Assembly: GCF_001665875.1 (NCBI RefSeq)
Contig: NZ_LZTA01000137.1
Span: 1-35,424, forward strand
Source: Mycobacterium sp. 852002-40037_SCH5390672
Lineage (GTDB): Bacteria > Actinomycetota > Actinomycetes > Mycobacteriales > Mycobacteriaceae
DNA: 35,424 nucleotides
Reading direction: 5' to 3'
Positions 8,521 through 16,710 of this stretch are shown here, one piece after another. Position 1 is the first letter of the stretch; the number at the start of each line of letters is the position of its first letter. The translations under genes were made by a program, and so were the position numbers. Under the pieces are notes generated by a model. It was given only the letters and a program-made list of their open reading frames with translations. It had not been told where the DNA came from and ran no database searches.

Positions 8521-9510
8521 ATGACAGACAGTGCTCACGCGCATGCTCCGATGGGACTTGTACAGCACGCCCTTAGCGGAGTCCGCGGTGCGTTCGGGTG
8601 GGGTCTGGGTGTCATATTGATCTCGAGGCCGATCTTGTGGCTCGTCGGGATCGTGCCGTTTTTTGGCGGTTATGTATTGGCTACTCACCGTATTGCCCCT
8701 GTGGGTTGCCTGCATTTGCAGGCGGCGTCGTGTTGGAGTGAGGGCTGGCAGTTTGGTGTCGTGGTATTGATCATGGGCCCGTCATGCTGGCTGTTCGCAT
8801 TCGTCGTCAACGACATTGTTGATCTGCCCGGGGATCGCAACGACCCGACGCGGGCGAGGTCACCGCTGGTCACCGGGAGCGTTCCACTCCCGGTAGCAAA
8901 ATTGGTCGCGGCGGCCAGCGCTGTGCTGGCCATTGCCGCTGGCGCGGTTGCAGGTCCGGTATTCGCGGCGATGGCCGTGGTGGCCTTGACCATCAGTTGG
9001 GCTTACAGTGCACCGCCGTTGCGGTTTAAAAACCGGCCCGGCTGTGACATTGCTGTTTGCTCGTTCGCCGTGGGTGGCTGCCCGTTAATCGTTGGGTACG
9101 TTTTGGGAGCGCCACTGTCCACGTTGCCGTGGATCAGCCCGCTCGTCGGTACGCTCTACATGGTTGCGATCTATGTGCCCACAACCATTGGGGACTACGA
9201 GTCAGACTTAGCTAATGGAAATACCACCGTTGCAGTGCGATTCGGTCGGGACCGCACCTACTGGGTTGGGCTGGTCGCAGTCGCGCTCGTGTGCACGATA
9301 TATGCTGTCTTGGCCGCGATGAACTACATCATCCCGCGCCAGTTACTCTCGGTGGAGGTCGTGGCCGGCGTTACCACGATCGCTGCCTATCACAAACTGT
9401 TGTACAAGGCCTACGATCCTAAGGCGATCGTGCACAGACTCGCCTTGATTGGCGTAATAGCGGCGACCGCAATGTTTTTATTCAGCGCGACGTATATCGG
9501 CTTGTTCTAG
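8521..9510 (+). CDS. UbiA-family membrane prenyltransferase, first copy
   Basis: 329 residues from ATG 8521 (AGGGA ribosome site 8 nt before); an ORF start at 8443 would add 26 residues not typical of the family. The first aspartate-rich motif, NDIVDLPGD, is at 97-105 and the second, DYESD, at 225-229. Between them lies the family signature YSAPPLRFK. About eight to nine hydrophobic helices are visible. UbiA enzymes transfer a polyprenyl group from its diphosphate to an aromatic or other acceptor in the membrane. Pairing with a divergent polyprenyl diphosphate synthase suggests that enzyme makes the donor. The acceptor could be a phenazine, but archaeal-lipid, chlorophyll and tocopherol branches of the family share these motifs, so the acceptor cannot be read from sequence. 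Confidence 0.88.
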   Translation: MTDSAHAHAPMGLVQHALSGVRGAFGWGLGVILISRPILWLVGIVPFFGGYVLATHRIAPVGCLHLQAASCWSEGWQFGVVVLIMGPSCWLFAFVVNDIVDLPGDRNDPTRARSPLVTGSVPLPVAKLVAAASAVLAIAAGAVAGPVFAAMAVVALTISWAYSAPPLRFKNRPGCDIAVCSFAVGGCPLIVGYVLGAPLSTLPWISPLVGTLYMVAIYVPTTIGDYESDLANGNTTVAVRFGRDRTYWVGLVAVALVCTIYAVLAAMNYIIPRQLLSVEVVAGVTTIAAYHKLLYKAYDPKAIVHRLALIGVIAATAMFLFSATYIGLF

Positions 9511-10137
9511 TCGTTTCACCGTGGATGTCGCGACGGGAAGCGGGAGCTCGGCGGCAGACCTTGACGTCAAAGCCGAACACCGACGACAGTGGTCACCCGT
9601 GGCGGATCGTGTCGACGTGCCCCTGTCGGGCACCGTGGTCTGGACGCGCTCAACGGCATCATGTTGGCCTTTTCTGGTGACGAGCCGACGTCACCGAGTC
9701 GCCATGGAGCCAGAAAGCGCGCGCGCTGTCTGGTCCAGAAACTCGTGACGCCCCGGTGGTGATGTATATGTGCCTCAATGGTGTTGACCTCACTGACACC
9801 TTGGGGCGGCCGAGGTCGCGAGCACGACTGCTGGCTATATGCTCGGTAGCCCAGGTTGTTTCATCTGCCCTCACGGGGTGTGGGTGCGTGTTACTTCGGC
9901 ATCAGTCGGCAGGCAGGACGTCGGCTGGGCGCATGCTGACTATCGACCTGCGTCACCGACTGCGATGTCCTGATAGGGGCGCGAGGACGTCGGGTCCCGC
10001 GCTGTTGGACTCCATCCGGTCGAGGGGACCTCGCGCGAAAATTGAGGGTTGTTGATGTGTATGCAGATGGTGTCGGCGCACCGCCCGATGTGAAGCGTCC
10101 ATTCCACACAACTAGCCGGTACGGGAGGTTATCTTTC
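9511..10137. other. Intergenic region without a supported gene
   Basis: About 630 bases between the UbiA gene and a chain of very short ORFs that leads into the ABC permease. No frame here carries a recognisable domain. It is where an ABC ATPase gene would be expected before such a permease, but I cannot find Walker A or ABC signature motifs in any frame. Confidence 0.45.
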
Positions 10138-10179
10138 ATGAATTCGTCTGCTGTCCAAGCACATCAGTGGTCACGCTGA
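10138..10179 (+). CDS. Possible 13-residue leader peptide
   Basis: ATG at 10138 preceded 9 nt upstream by a strong GGGAGG ribosome site; 13 codons (MNSSAVQAHQWSR) end in TGA. The stop overlaps the next ATG (TGATG). Either a translated leader that feeds ribosomes to the following frames, or the preserved beginning of a gene whose body was lost. No homology is recognisable. Confidence 0.3.
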   Translation: MNSSAVQAHQWSR

Positions 10180-10280
10180 TGACACAAGACGTTGAGTTGG
10201 GGAACTCTCTTGCTCACGGAGTGGCGAGCGTGCGTACTTCCAGGGCGAAATCCGATCCGCGGCAGGCAGATTTCGCATGA
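10179..10280 (+). CDS. Possible 33-residue coupled ORF before the ABC permease
   Basis: Opens with the ATG that overlaps the stop of the 13-codon frame, runs 33 codons (MTQDVELGNSLAHG...), and ends in the ATGA that starts the permease at 10277. Such stop-start overlaps are typical of translationally coupled ATPase-permease pairs. The peptide has no Walker or ABC motif. It may be the tail of a deleted ATPase gene or a chance frame kept for coupling. Confidence 0.3.
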   Translation: MTQDVELGNSLAHGVASVRTSRAKSDPRQADFA

Positions 10281-12775
10281 GGTTGATCACCGAGCTCGAC
10301 CGGCTGCGGGTGCTGAGCCTGCGTGACCTCTTGACCCATCCGGCGCGACATGTTGTGTCAATAGGGGTTATCACTGTCTGTTCTGCGTTGCTTGTCGCAG
10401 TGTTCGGCATTTACGGCTCGATTGTCGGGTCAGTCGCAGAACTGGCTCAGGACATTTCCGGGGATGTTTCGCTGCAAATAACGGCCGACTCCAGTGGGGG
10501 TGTGCCGGCGGGCTTGCTCAAAAAGGTTCGTCACGTGGGTGGAGTTGATGTCGCTGCGCCGCTTGTCATCTCTTCAATAGCCGTCAACGGTCAGCCGACG
10601 CTAGTACTGGGGGTCGATCCAAGTATTGCCGGTATCCACAGTCGGCTTGGACAGGCCATTTTCAATCAGCCGGGCGCCTCCGCTGTGATGGATGATGATG
10701 GCGTTATTGTCGGGCCCCGCATGAAGTCTCGGCGTGGTGACCGCCTTGATGCGGCCGGCCATCGCCTTGAGGTCGCGTTGGTGCTTGACAGTGATGTTGC
10801 TTCGCATGTCAATAACGGCAGATTCATCATTGCCCCGATGAAAGTGGCCCAGGCCGTCATCGGGCGAACTGGTGCCTACGATTCGATCCTGGTGGTCGTG
10901 GCCGCTGGCAGTTCGGTGTCACAAGTGCGTGATGAGATTGATGCCGTCACCCAAAAGCGAGTCGTCACTTCGCAGCCGCTCCTCGAGGCCGCCAAGTCCG
11001 GCACAATTCTAGTGTTTTTGCGTGATTCCCTCCTGATCTGCGCGTCCCTTGCGCTCGTCGTCGCGATGTTTCTGGTGTTTAACACGCTCAATATGAGCAT
11101 TATTCGTCGACGTCGAGTGTTTGCAACGATGCGTGCGGTGGGAGCGCGGCAGTCTGAGATACGGCGCTCAGTTTTGGGTGAAGCATTGATGGTCGGCTTG
11201 GCCGGTGGCGTGCTGGGGGTGCCATTGGGTGTGGCGGCTGCATGGTTGGCAATTGGCAGCCTGCCGCCGGCGATGGTGCAGTCGGTGCAGGCTGATGTCG
11301 CTTTTCACCTTCCGATTTTGGCTATCCCACTTGCGATTACTGTCAGCCTCGTCTCGTGTAGTGCAGCGGCGCTCGGAGGTGTGCGGCTCTCGGGCCAGGT
11401 CTCGCCGATCGAAGCTGTTGGTCGCGCAGACATCCGCCAGATGGATGCGTTTACCCAGCCGTGGCGTATCTCGGCGGGGGTCATCAGCGCCGTGATTCTC
11501 GGGATCGCCACGTATGCGGCGTTACGGGTGGATGATGCGCGAGCGCTGATCGCCTGCGTCATGTTTATTCTGGGCGGCTTGGGGTTGTGTTACGCATTCG
11601 CCGGGCCAGTGGTAGCAGTGATTGGCTTTGTCGCCAGGCAGCTGGGCACCGTGGGGGTAACCGCGGCACTAGTTATCGCACGTGCCCGCGGGCGGGTATG
11701 GGTCACGGCAATGGTGATTGTGGTTGCGGTCTCGGTGGGGATTTGCGCCTCCGGGGCGATGACTAACCTCGTGTCCTCGGCTTCGACGATGGTGGCTTCG
11801 CTGCGATCGGTGCCGTTGTTCGTGTCGGCGGGCGGAACTGATACCTTGCCCACCGGACCAGTACTGCCGGGGGACCTACAAGACCGCATTCAGAAGCTGC
11901 CGGAGGTGTCCACAGTTGCTGCGGCGCAGTGGGCGTACGGCACCATCGACGGCAAGCGCGTGTTGCTGCAAGGTGCGGTACCCGATGCGGTAGCTCCTGG
12001 CTTAGATCGTCTCGAGCCTGAGCGTGTTGCCGCGCTCTTCCGCGGCGAAGGGGTGGTGATTTCACGCCAGTTGGCCAAGACGCTGGATGTAGGTCTGGGC
12101 GGGCGTATCGAATTGCCGTGTCCCACAGGGCTCCGGACGGTATCGGTTGTGGGCGTCATTGACTATCTCACCGTTGACGCTGGTCTGGTGGTGATGCCTC
12201 TGGGCTCGCTGCAGCAGTGGTATGCCCGTCCTGGTGCCACTTACTTGCAAGTCTCTTTCCGTCGAGGCGCGGATGCCGCGGCTGCCCAGCGCGCCGTCAC
12301 GCAACTTCTACCGCCCGGGGTGCATGCCTACACGGGTCAGGACACCTATGAGGGAACCATGCGCGCGGTCGCTCAGGTCAGTGCCCTGTCATTAGCGCTG
12401 CAACTGATCATCGCGATTGTGGTGGCGGTAGGGATCTTTAACACGTTCCTGTTGTCGGTCAACCAGCGCCGCCAGGAGATCGCCGTGTTTCGTGCGATCG
12501 GTGCGCGGCCCAACTACATATTGGGCGGCGTCCTCATCGAGGCGGCAGCCATCGGTCTGGTGGGGGGTGCCTGCGGTACTGCGGTCGGCCTGCTTACTCA
12601 GTACATCGGCGTCAAAGTGTTGTCGAGTTCCATTCAGCTCGATTTGCTCTACCGGCCGCAGCCGAGCTTTGTGCTGTACCCGCTTGTTGCGGTGCTGTTA
12701 TGTATGGGCGCCGCCGCTGGGGCGGCGGTACAGGCGGCACGGCTGAATATCGTGGAAGGGGTAGCGGAGTCATGA
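10277..12775 (+). CDS. ABC transporter permease, duplicated FtsX/MacB type (Rv0987-like)
   Basis: 832 residues. A first transmembrane helix near residues 25-48 is followed by an extracytoplasmic MacB-like periplasmic core domain (about 50-245). Three helices make the first FtsX domain (about 250-375, with the family pattern MRAVGARQSEIRRSVLGEA). The whole arrangement then repeats, with a second core domain and an FtsX domain at about 700-825 containing FRAIGARPNYILGGVLIEA. This double layout is that of large actinobacterial permeases such as Rv0987. They normally work with a separate ATPase, often to extract or export lipids, lipoproteins or small hydrophobic drugs. No ATPase gene occurs in the window, so one must be shared from elsewhere or has been lost. 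The neighbours downstream, a lipoprotein and an MmpL, suggest an export block. Substrate unknown. Confidence 0.85.
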   Translation: MRLITELDRLRVLSLRDLLTHPARHVVSIGVITVCSALLVAVFGIYGSIVGSVAELAQDISGDVSLQITADSSGGVPAGLLKKVRHVGGVDVAAPLVISSIAVNGQPTLVLGVDPSIAGIHSRLGQAIFNQPGASAVMDDDGVIVGPRMKSRRGDRLDAAGHRLEVALVLDSDVASHVNNGRFIIAPMKVAQAVIGRTGAYDSILVVVAAGSSVSQVRDEIDAVTQKRVVTSQPLLEAAKSGTILVFLRDSLLICASLALVVAMFLVFNTLNMSIIRRRRVFATMRAVGARQSEIRRSVLGEALMVGLAGGVLGVPLGVAAAWLAIGSLPPAMVQSVQADVAFHLPILAIPLAITVSLVSCSAAALGGVRLSGQVSPIEAVGRADIRQMDAFTQPWRISAGVISAVILGIATYAALRVDDARALIACVMFILGGLGLCYAFAGPVVAVIGFVARQLGTVGVTAALVIARARGRVWVTAMVIVVAVSVGICASGAMTNLVSSASTMVASLRSVPLFVSAGGTDTLPTGPVLPGDLQDRIQKLPEVSTVAAAQWAYGTIDGKRVLLQGAVPDAVAPGLDRLEPERVAALFRGEGVVISRQLAKTLDVGLGGRIELPCPTGLRTVSVVGVIDYLTVDAGLVVMPLGSLQQWYARPGATYLQVSFRRGADAAAAQRAVTQLLPPGVHAYTGQDTYEGTMRAVAQVSALSLALQLIIAIVVAVGIFNTFLLSVNQRRQEIAVFRAIGARPNYILGGVLIEAAAIGLVGGACGTAVGLLTQYIGVKVLSSSIQLDLLYRPQPSFVLYPLVAVLLCMGAAAGAAVQAARLNIVEGVAES

Positions 12776-12843
12776 CGACCATAGCTGCTTCGTAATCTGT
12801 TCAATCTGGTTGGGATGATGGCACTGGTGAGACGAGGATCGTA

Positions 12844-13542
12844 TTGTCGCTAAGTGTGTTCAAAATGACGCTCGTTTGCCTGATTTTCGGAGTGCCATTG
12901 CTGGCGGGGGGTTGCTCACAGCATGCCGGTAGCGCGCCGTCACCTTCCGCGAGTCGCGGCGACAGCGGGGCCGAACGTTTAGTCCGTAGCAGCGCAGAGG
13001 CAACCCGAAAGTTGGTCAGCGCGCATGTCGCTGTGGTCGTAAAAGGAAAATTTGACCGTCTGGGACCGGTCACCAATGTGGATGCCGACGTGCAGGCCAA
13101 TCCGCTGATTGCCAATGGCCAAATCACTTATTCCAACGGAACTTCAGCGCCTTTTGGGTTGGCTGACGGCAAGCTTTCGGTGATGCAAGGTAGCGAGTGG
13201 ACTGAGGTGGGTTCGACATCGGCGTTCTTGCCGCCATCGGTCATTGACCCTAGTCAGGGTCTGCCGCTGATTCTCGACAGTATCGTTGGTCTTCAAATGC
13301 AAGGAACCGATACCGTCGATGGGATACCAACGCAGAAGGTGTCCGGCACTGTGCCTGCGGACCGACTCAAGAAGTACTTTCCCGAGGCCACAGGTGCCGC
13401 TGATTTCACGGCGTGGATCCAAGACAGCGCGAACCCCGTCTTGGTACGGACGGCGGGGACGCTGTCGGCTCAACAGGGTCTGACAGTCACACTGTCGAAG
13501 TGGAACGTTCCGGTCTCGGTGACGGCGCCGCCTAGTTCATAA
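12844..13542 (+). CDS. LprG/LppX-family lipoprotein
   Basis: 232 residues from a TTG at 12844, with GACGAGG 6 nt before it; in-frame GTG 12856 and ATG 12865 are alternatives. The N-terminus is a lipoprotein signal peptide ending in the lipobox LAGGC, with Cys24 as the lipidated residue, followed by a Ser/Pro-rich linker. The mature part matches the LprG/LppX/LprF fold of mycobacteria, which has a large hydrophobic cavity that carries lipids across the periplasm (LprG for triacylglycerides and lipoglycans, LppX linked to PDIM). It lies 68 bases after the ABC permease and converges with the MmpL gene; the two stop codons overlap by 6 bases. A role as carrier for a hydrophobic product to the outer membrane is inferred from family and context. 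Confidence 0.85.
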   Translation: MSLSVFKMTLVCLIFGVPLLAGGCSQHAGSAPSPSASRGDSGAERLVRSSAEATRKLVSAHVAVVVKGKFDRLGPVTNVDADVQANPLIANGQITYSNGTSAPFGLADGKLSVMQGSEWTEVGSTSAFLPPSVIDPSQGLPLILDSIVGLQMQGTDTVDGIPTQKVSGTVPADRLKKYFPEATGAADFTAWIQDSANPVLVRTAGTLSAQQGLTVTLSKWNVPVSVTAPPSS

Positions 13543-16407
13543 CCTCTGATCTCGCGACTGCAGCCCGCCGGCACGGTTGTTAGTTAGTGTAGCGGCGCGC
13601 AAGGCCCATCGATTGTCTTTCACCGAGATGGCCCCAATCATGCAGACACGCAGCCACATGCAGGTGAGAATGACGATGCATAACGCTTCGAGACCGCAGC
13701 AGCCGAGGCCGAACCCGCCCACTGCGGGTACTCCAACAAGCGTCGAGGCCCAGAGCAGCGCTGCGACCTTGGGTGCTGAGATGCGGCGGTAATGTGTTGC
13801 CGACAATGTGGATTTGATAGCGCGGGCCCGCCAGCGCATCGCCAGCCATAGGGCCTCCTCTGCTGCGACGGGTACTGCCACGACTAGCGCAAGTAGAGGT
13901 GAGCCCCAGCCGATTCTTTCCACTCCAAATACTGATGTGAGCAGCGTGGAAAGTCCGAGACTGCCTGTGGCACAGATGATAACTCCGATGGCGGTGACTA
14001 TCCCGATGGCCCTGCCACCTAGCGCGCCGCCGATGATCAGGGCTAGGACGGCGGCAAGGATGGCCAGCGACGCTGCAACGTGATTGCCCGATATCGCCGT
14101 CATGGCGTGGAGTCCGTTTCCGCTGGCGTCGACAGTAATCGCGGAGCCGGTCAGTGCGCCGAATTTGGTGGATTGCGACACGGCGGAGATGACAGACTGT
14201 TCGAAATTCGGGGCGTAGGAACGATCGCGGGTGCTGTAGATGAAGATTCGCGTGTATTGGCCGTCTGCTGAGAACGATCGCTTTCTCACCGACTCGTAGT
14301 CGGCGGAATCGATCTTTGCCTGGGACAGATAGAAGCCGCCGCTGCCGTTGTTGCTGAGATCAGCAGTCATGGTATTGATCAGTGAACTGGCCTTGGTCAT
14401 TTCTGGTACCGATGTGCCGGCGGATTTGGCGAATTCAACGACAAGGGCGCGGGTTTGGCCTATGGTTCCGCGCACGTGTGCCAGTGTCGCGGAAGCTGAT
14501 GCCAACAGCTGCTTGGCCGACGATACCGTTGCGGGCAGCACACGGGTGCTGGCTACTAGGCTGGAGGTGTCATCGACCACCTCGTCGAGGGGCTGCAGCA
14601 TCCGTTGCGCCGAGGAACACACCAGATCCGAGGCGCAATTGGTGTTGGCATTAACGAAGTGGCGAATGGGGTCGGCGTAACTGGACACCGCCGAAACGGT
14701 AGTCTGCAGACGGTCAAGCGTTGAGCGCAGCTGGTTAAGCGACGAACTCATTGGTGACAATCCCGCATTTCCCTTGTCGAGGTCGGCGTCGAAGCCGTCA
14801 ATCGCCGAGGTCAGATCGTCAATTGTGTTGGGCAACCGGTGAACCGCATCTGTCAGCGTCATCACCGCCAGCCCCTTTGTCTGCAGTTGACGATTCATTT
14901 CGCCGATCTGGTAGGCAATTGTGGCTTGCGGCCAGGGCTCTCCGGCAGGCCATGCTGCCGATTCGACCCGGGTGACGGTGGGCAGTTCGATAAGCCGTCG
15001 GGTTACCCGCTCGATGGCCAGCAGCCCGGCGGGATTCCTTAGGTCGTGGTCGGCATGTACCACAACCTCAGAGGGCAGAAGTCGGTCATCGCCAAAGTGC
15101 TTGTACACCAGCGCCTTTGCCATTGTGGCCTCGGATGTGTCCGGCGTCGGGTTGGGATGTGCGAGCAACTGAGTGACGTGGCCTGCCTGCAGCAGTCCCA
15201 CAGCGACAAGCGTTGTGGTGGCAAGGAATGCGACCGCCGGGTGTCGGTAAACCGCTGCGGTGAGCCGGTGCGTTGGCCGCCCTGTTCGAGGCATCAGCGC
15301 AGCGGGATCTCTTATCCCTGCTCGTTCTAGCCATCCGGGGTAGCAGGCGCAGCACAGCAGGACCGAGAGCATTACGCCTACGGCGATCGACAGCGTCATG
15401 CTCAGGAGGTGGTCGGGATCTAGCACCGTGATGGAGGTCAGGCTTGCCAGCAGCACCGCTGCCGACGCGCTGATCGCCGGGACGGTTGATCGACACGCGG
15501 CTTGTTGGGCTGCGGCAGGGGCGTGGCCGGCGCGCAACTGTCGCCGAAATCCATTGCCTAGGAGCTGGGTGGCTTGCAATGCGGCCGCCGACGTTAGTGC
15601 CACGGTGGCGAGTGCAGCTATCGGCGCCCCCACACTGCGACCGGTCAGTACGCCTGTAGGTAAAGCGATTAACGAGGCCAGAATTGTGCTTGCGAACACT
15701 GTCATCACTGCGATGGGGTCGCGGACGATGACAATCAGCATCACGACGATAGCAGCGACCAATATAACTGCGATCCAAGGTGTTTGGCCGCTGACCGCTG
15801 AGATCGTGTCAGCGGCTTCAGGTCCAGGGCCTGCGACATAGGCTCGCAATCCGGTGGGGGGCCCAACCGCACGCACAGCGGCTCGCAACGCCGTGACAGC
15901 CTGGATGCATGTGCGGCTGCCGGATGCGCCGGCCAACCGGACTTCTACCAGTTCGATATCGGCGTCGTCGCTCAGCGCGATGGGCGCGGTCAACGAGTCC
16001 GATGCAAGATCGTTGACCGCAAGGACGGCAGGAACCGTATTGCGCAGCCGCTCTGCTAGCGCGTTGCGGTATGCATTGAGGCGTTCTTGTGGTAACGCTC
16101 CACGGTCGAGCACTACGTAAGCGATGATGCTGTTGCCCGCTTGCCAGACGCTCGAATCCTTGCTGGGTTGTACCGGTTGGCCTGGGGCGGTGTGCGAGTC
16201 CTCGGCGGTGAATGCGGTCCAAACGGGGGCGCAGACATTCATCGCGATTGCAACGGCCATACACGCGGTCACCACAAACGCAGCATTGCGTCGCAGCGCG
16301 TCGATTAACGAGATACTTGCGCCGGCCCACAACATGCCGCTATGCGGACGCAGCCTATTGTTGGTCGTCACGTTGTCATCAGTGGGCATCACATCAGTGG
16401 GCATCAC
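13537..16407 (-). CDS. Divergent MmpL/RND-family membrane transporter
   Basis: 956 residues, the usual MmpL length. It shows the typical order: one helix near residue 45, an extracytoplasmic domain (about 65-210), a block of five helices (210-370), another near 395, a long helical extracytoplasmic domain (about 420-770) and a final helix block (775-930). MmpL proteins export lipids, glycolipids or siderophores using the proton gradient. The proton relay normally needs an Asp-Tyr pair in both helix blocks. Here the equivalent places read QATQLLGNGFRRQLRAG (Asp-Tyr replaced by Gln-Ala) and AEEALWLAMRW (replaced by Glu-Glu). The start is uncertain: GTG 16407, ATG 16404 and ATG 16389 lie in a 15-bp tandem repeat with no strong ribosome site. 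No mmpS gene is adjacent. Export of the cluster product is inferred. Confidence 0.85.
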   Translation of the reverse strand: MMPTDVMPTDDNVTTNNRLRPHSGMLWAGASISLIDALRRNAAFVVTACMAVAIAMNVCAPVWTAFTAEDSHTAPGQPVQPSKDSSVWQAGNSIIAYVVLDRGALPQERLNAYRNALAERLRNTVPAVLAVNDLASDSLTAPIALSDDADIELVEVRLAGASGSRTCIQAVTALRAAVRAVGPPTGLRAYVAGPGPEAADTISAVSGQTPWIAVILVAAIVVMLIVIVRDPIAVMTVFASTILASLIALPTGVLTGRSVGAPIAALATVALTSAAALQATQLLGNGFRRQLRAGHAPAAAQQAACRSTVPAISASAAVLLASLTSITVLDPDHLLSMTLSIAVGVMLSVLLCCACYPGWLERAGIRDPAALMPRTGRPTHRLTAAVYRHPAVAFLATTTLVAVGLLQAGHVTQLLAHPNPTPDTSEATMAKALVYKHFGDDRLLPSEVVVHADHDLRNPAGLLAIERVTRRLIELPTVTRVESAAWPAGEPWPQATIAYQIGEMNRQLQTKGLAVMTLTDAVHRLPNTIDDLTSAIDGFDADLDKGNAGLSPMSSSLNQLRSTLDRLQTTVSAVSSYADPIRHFVNANTNCASDLVCSSAQRMLQPLDEVVDDTSSLVASTRVLPATVSSAKQLLASASATLAHVRGTIGQTRALVVEFAKSAGTSVPEMTKASSLINTMTADLSNNGSGGFYLSQAKIDSADYESVRKRSFSADGQYTRIFIYSTRDRSYAPNFEQSVISAVSQSTKFGALTGSAITVDASGNGLHAMTAISGNHVAASLAILAAVLALIIGGALGGRAIGIVTAIGVIICATGSLGLSTLLTSVFGVERIGWGSPLLALVVAVPVAAEEALWLAMRWRARAIKSTLSATHYRRISAPKVAALLWASTLVGVPAVGGFGLGCCGLEALCIVILTCMWLRVCMIGAISVKDNRWALRAATLTNNRAGGLQSRDQRL
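16378..16407. repeat. 15-bp tandem duplication at the mmpL start
   Basis: ATCAGTGGGCATCAC occurs twice in a row. On the minus strand it duplicates the first codons (MPTDV/MPTDD) and supplies two equivalent ATG starts. It looks like replication slippage and makes the true translation start uncertain. Confidence 0.9.
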
Positions 16408-16670
16408 TACTTGGGCAGTTGGTAGCTATCGATGGTGCGCGTGACTAGTCGCTATGCCAGGACGCTGGCACAGCGACCGCAGGTACGGCGCACTGATGGC
16501 GTGGTTGTCTTGGTAACAGGACCATAGCGGCTGGCAGCTGTGCAAGGGTGGAAGTTCGGCGGTTGCACGTCTCGCAGCGGCATTCGCCGACAACCTCATC
16601 ATCTGGCCGTAGGGCCGTTCTGTGCCTGATCCAATTGCCGTGACGCGTTTGTACGTGCCGCCAGAGCTGA
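16408..16670. other. Region upstream of mmpL without a supported gene
   Basis: About 260 bases between the mmpL start and the repeat next to the qcrB stop. It must contain the mmpL promoter, but I see no clear -10/-35 pair. Minus-strand frames crossing it have no domain. Confidence 0.4.
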
Positions 16671-16710
16671 GCAACAACAGATGCGCAACAACAGATGCGC
16701 AACAACAGAT
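16671..16710. repeat. Three near-perfect 14-bp repeats at the end of qcrB
   Basis: The unit GCAACAACAGATGC is present nearly three times in tandem (the third ends in ATT) and runs up to the qcrB stop codon at 16710-16712. It probably arose by slippage. It lies immediately 3' of qcrB, so it does not alter the protein. Confidence 0.85.

Noticed and set aside
15086..15778. 230-residue minus-strand frame within mmpL
   Set aside because: It overlaps the mmpL reading frame on the same strand, is Arg/Pro/His-rich and has no domain.
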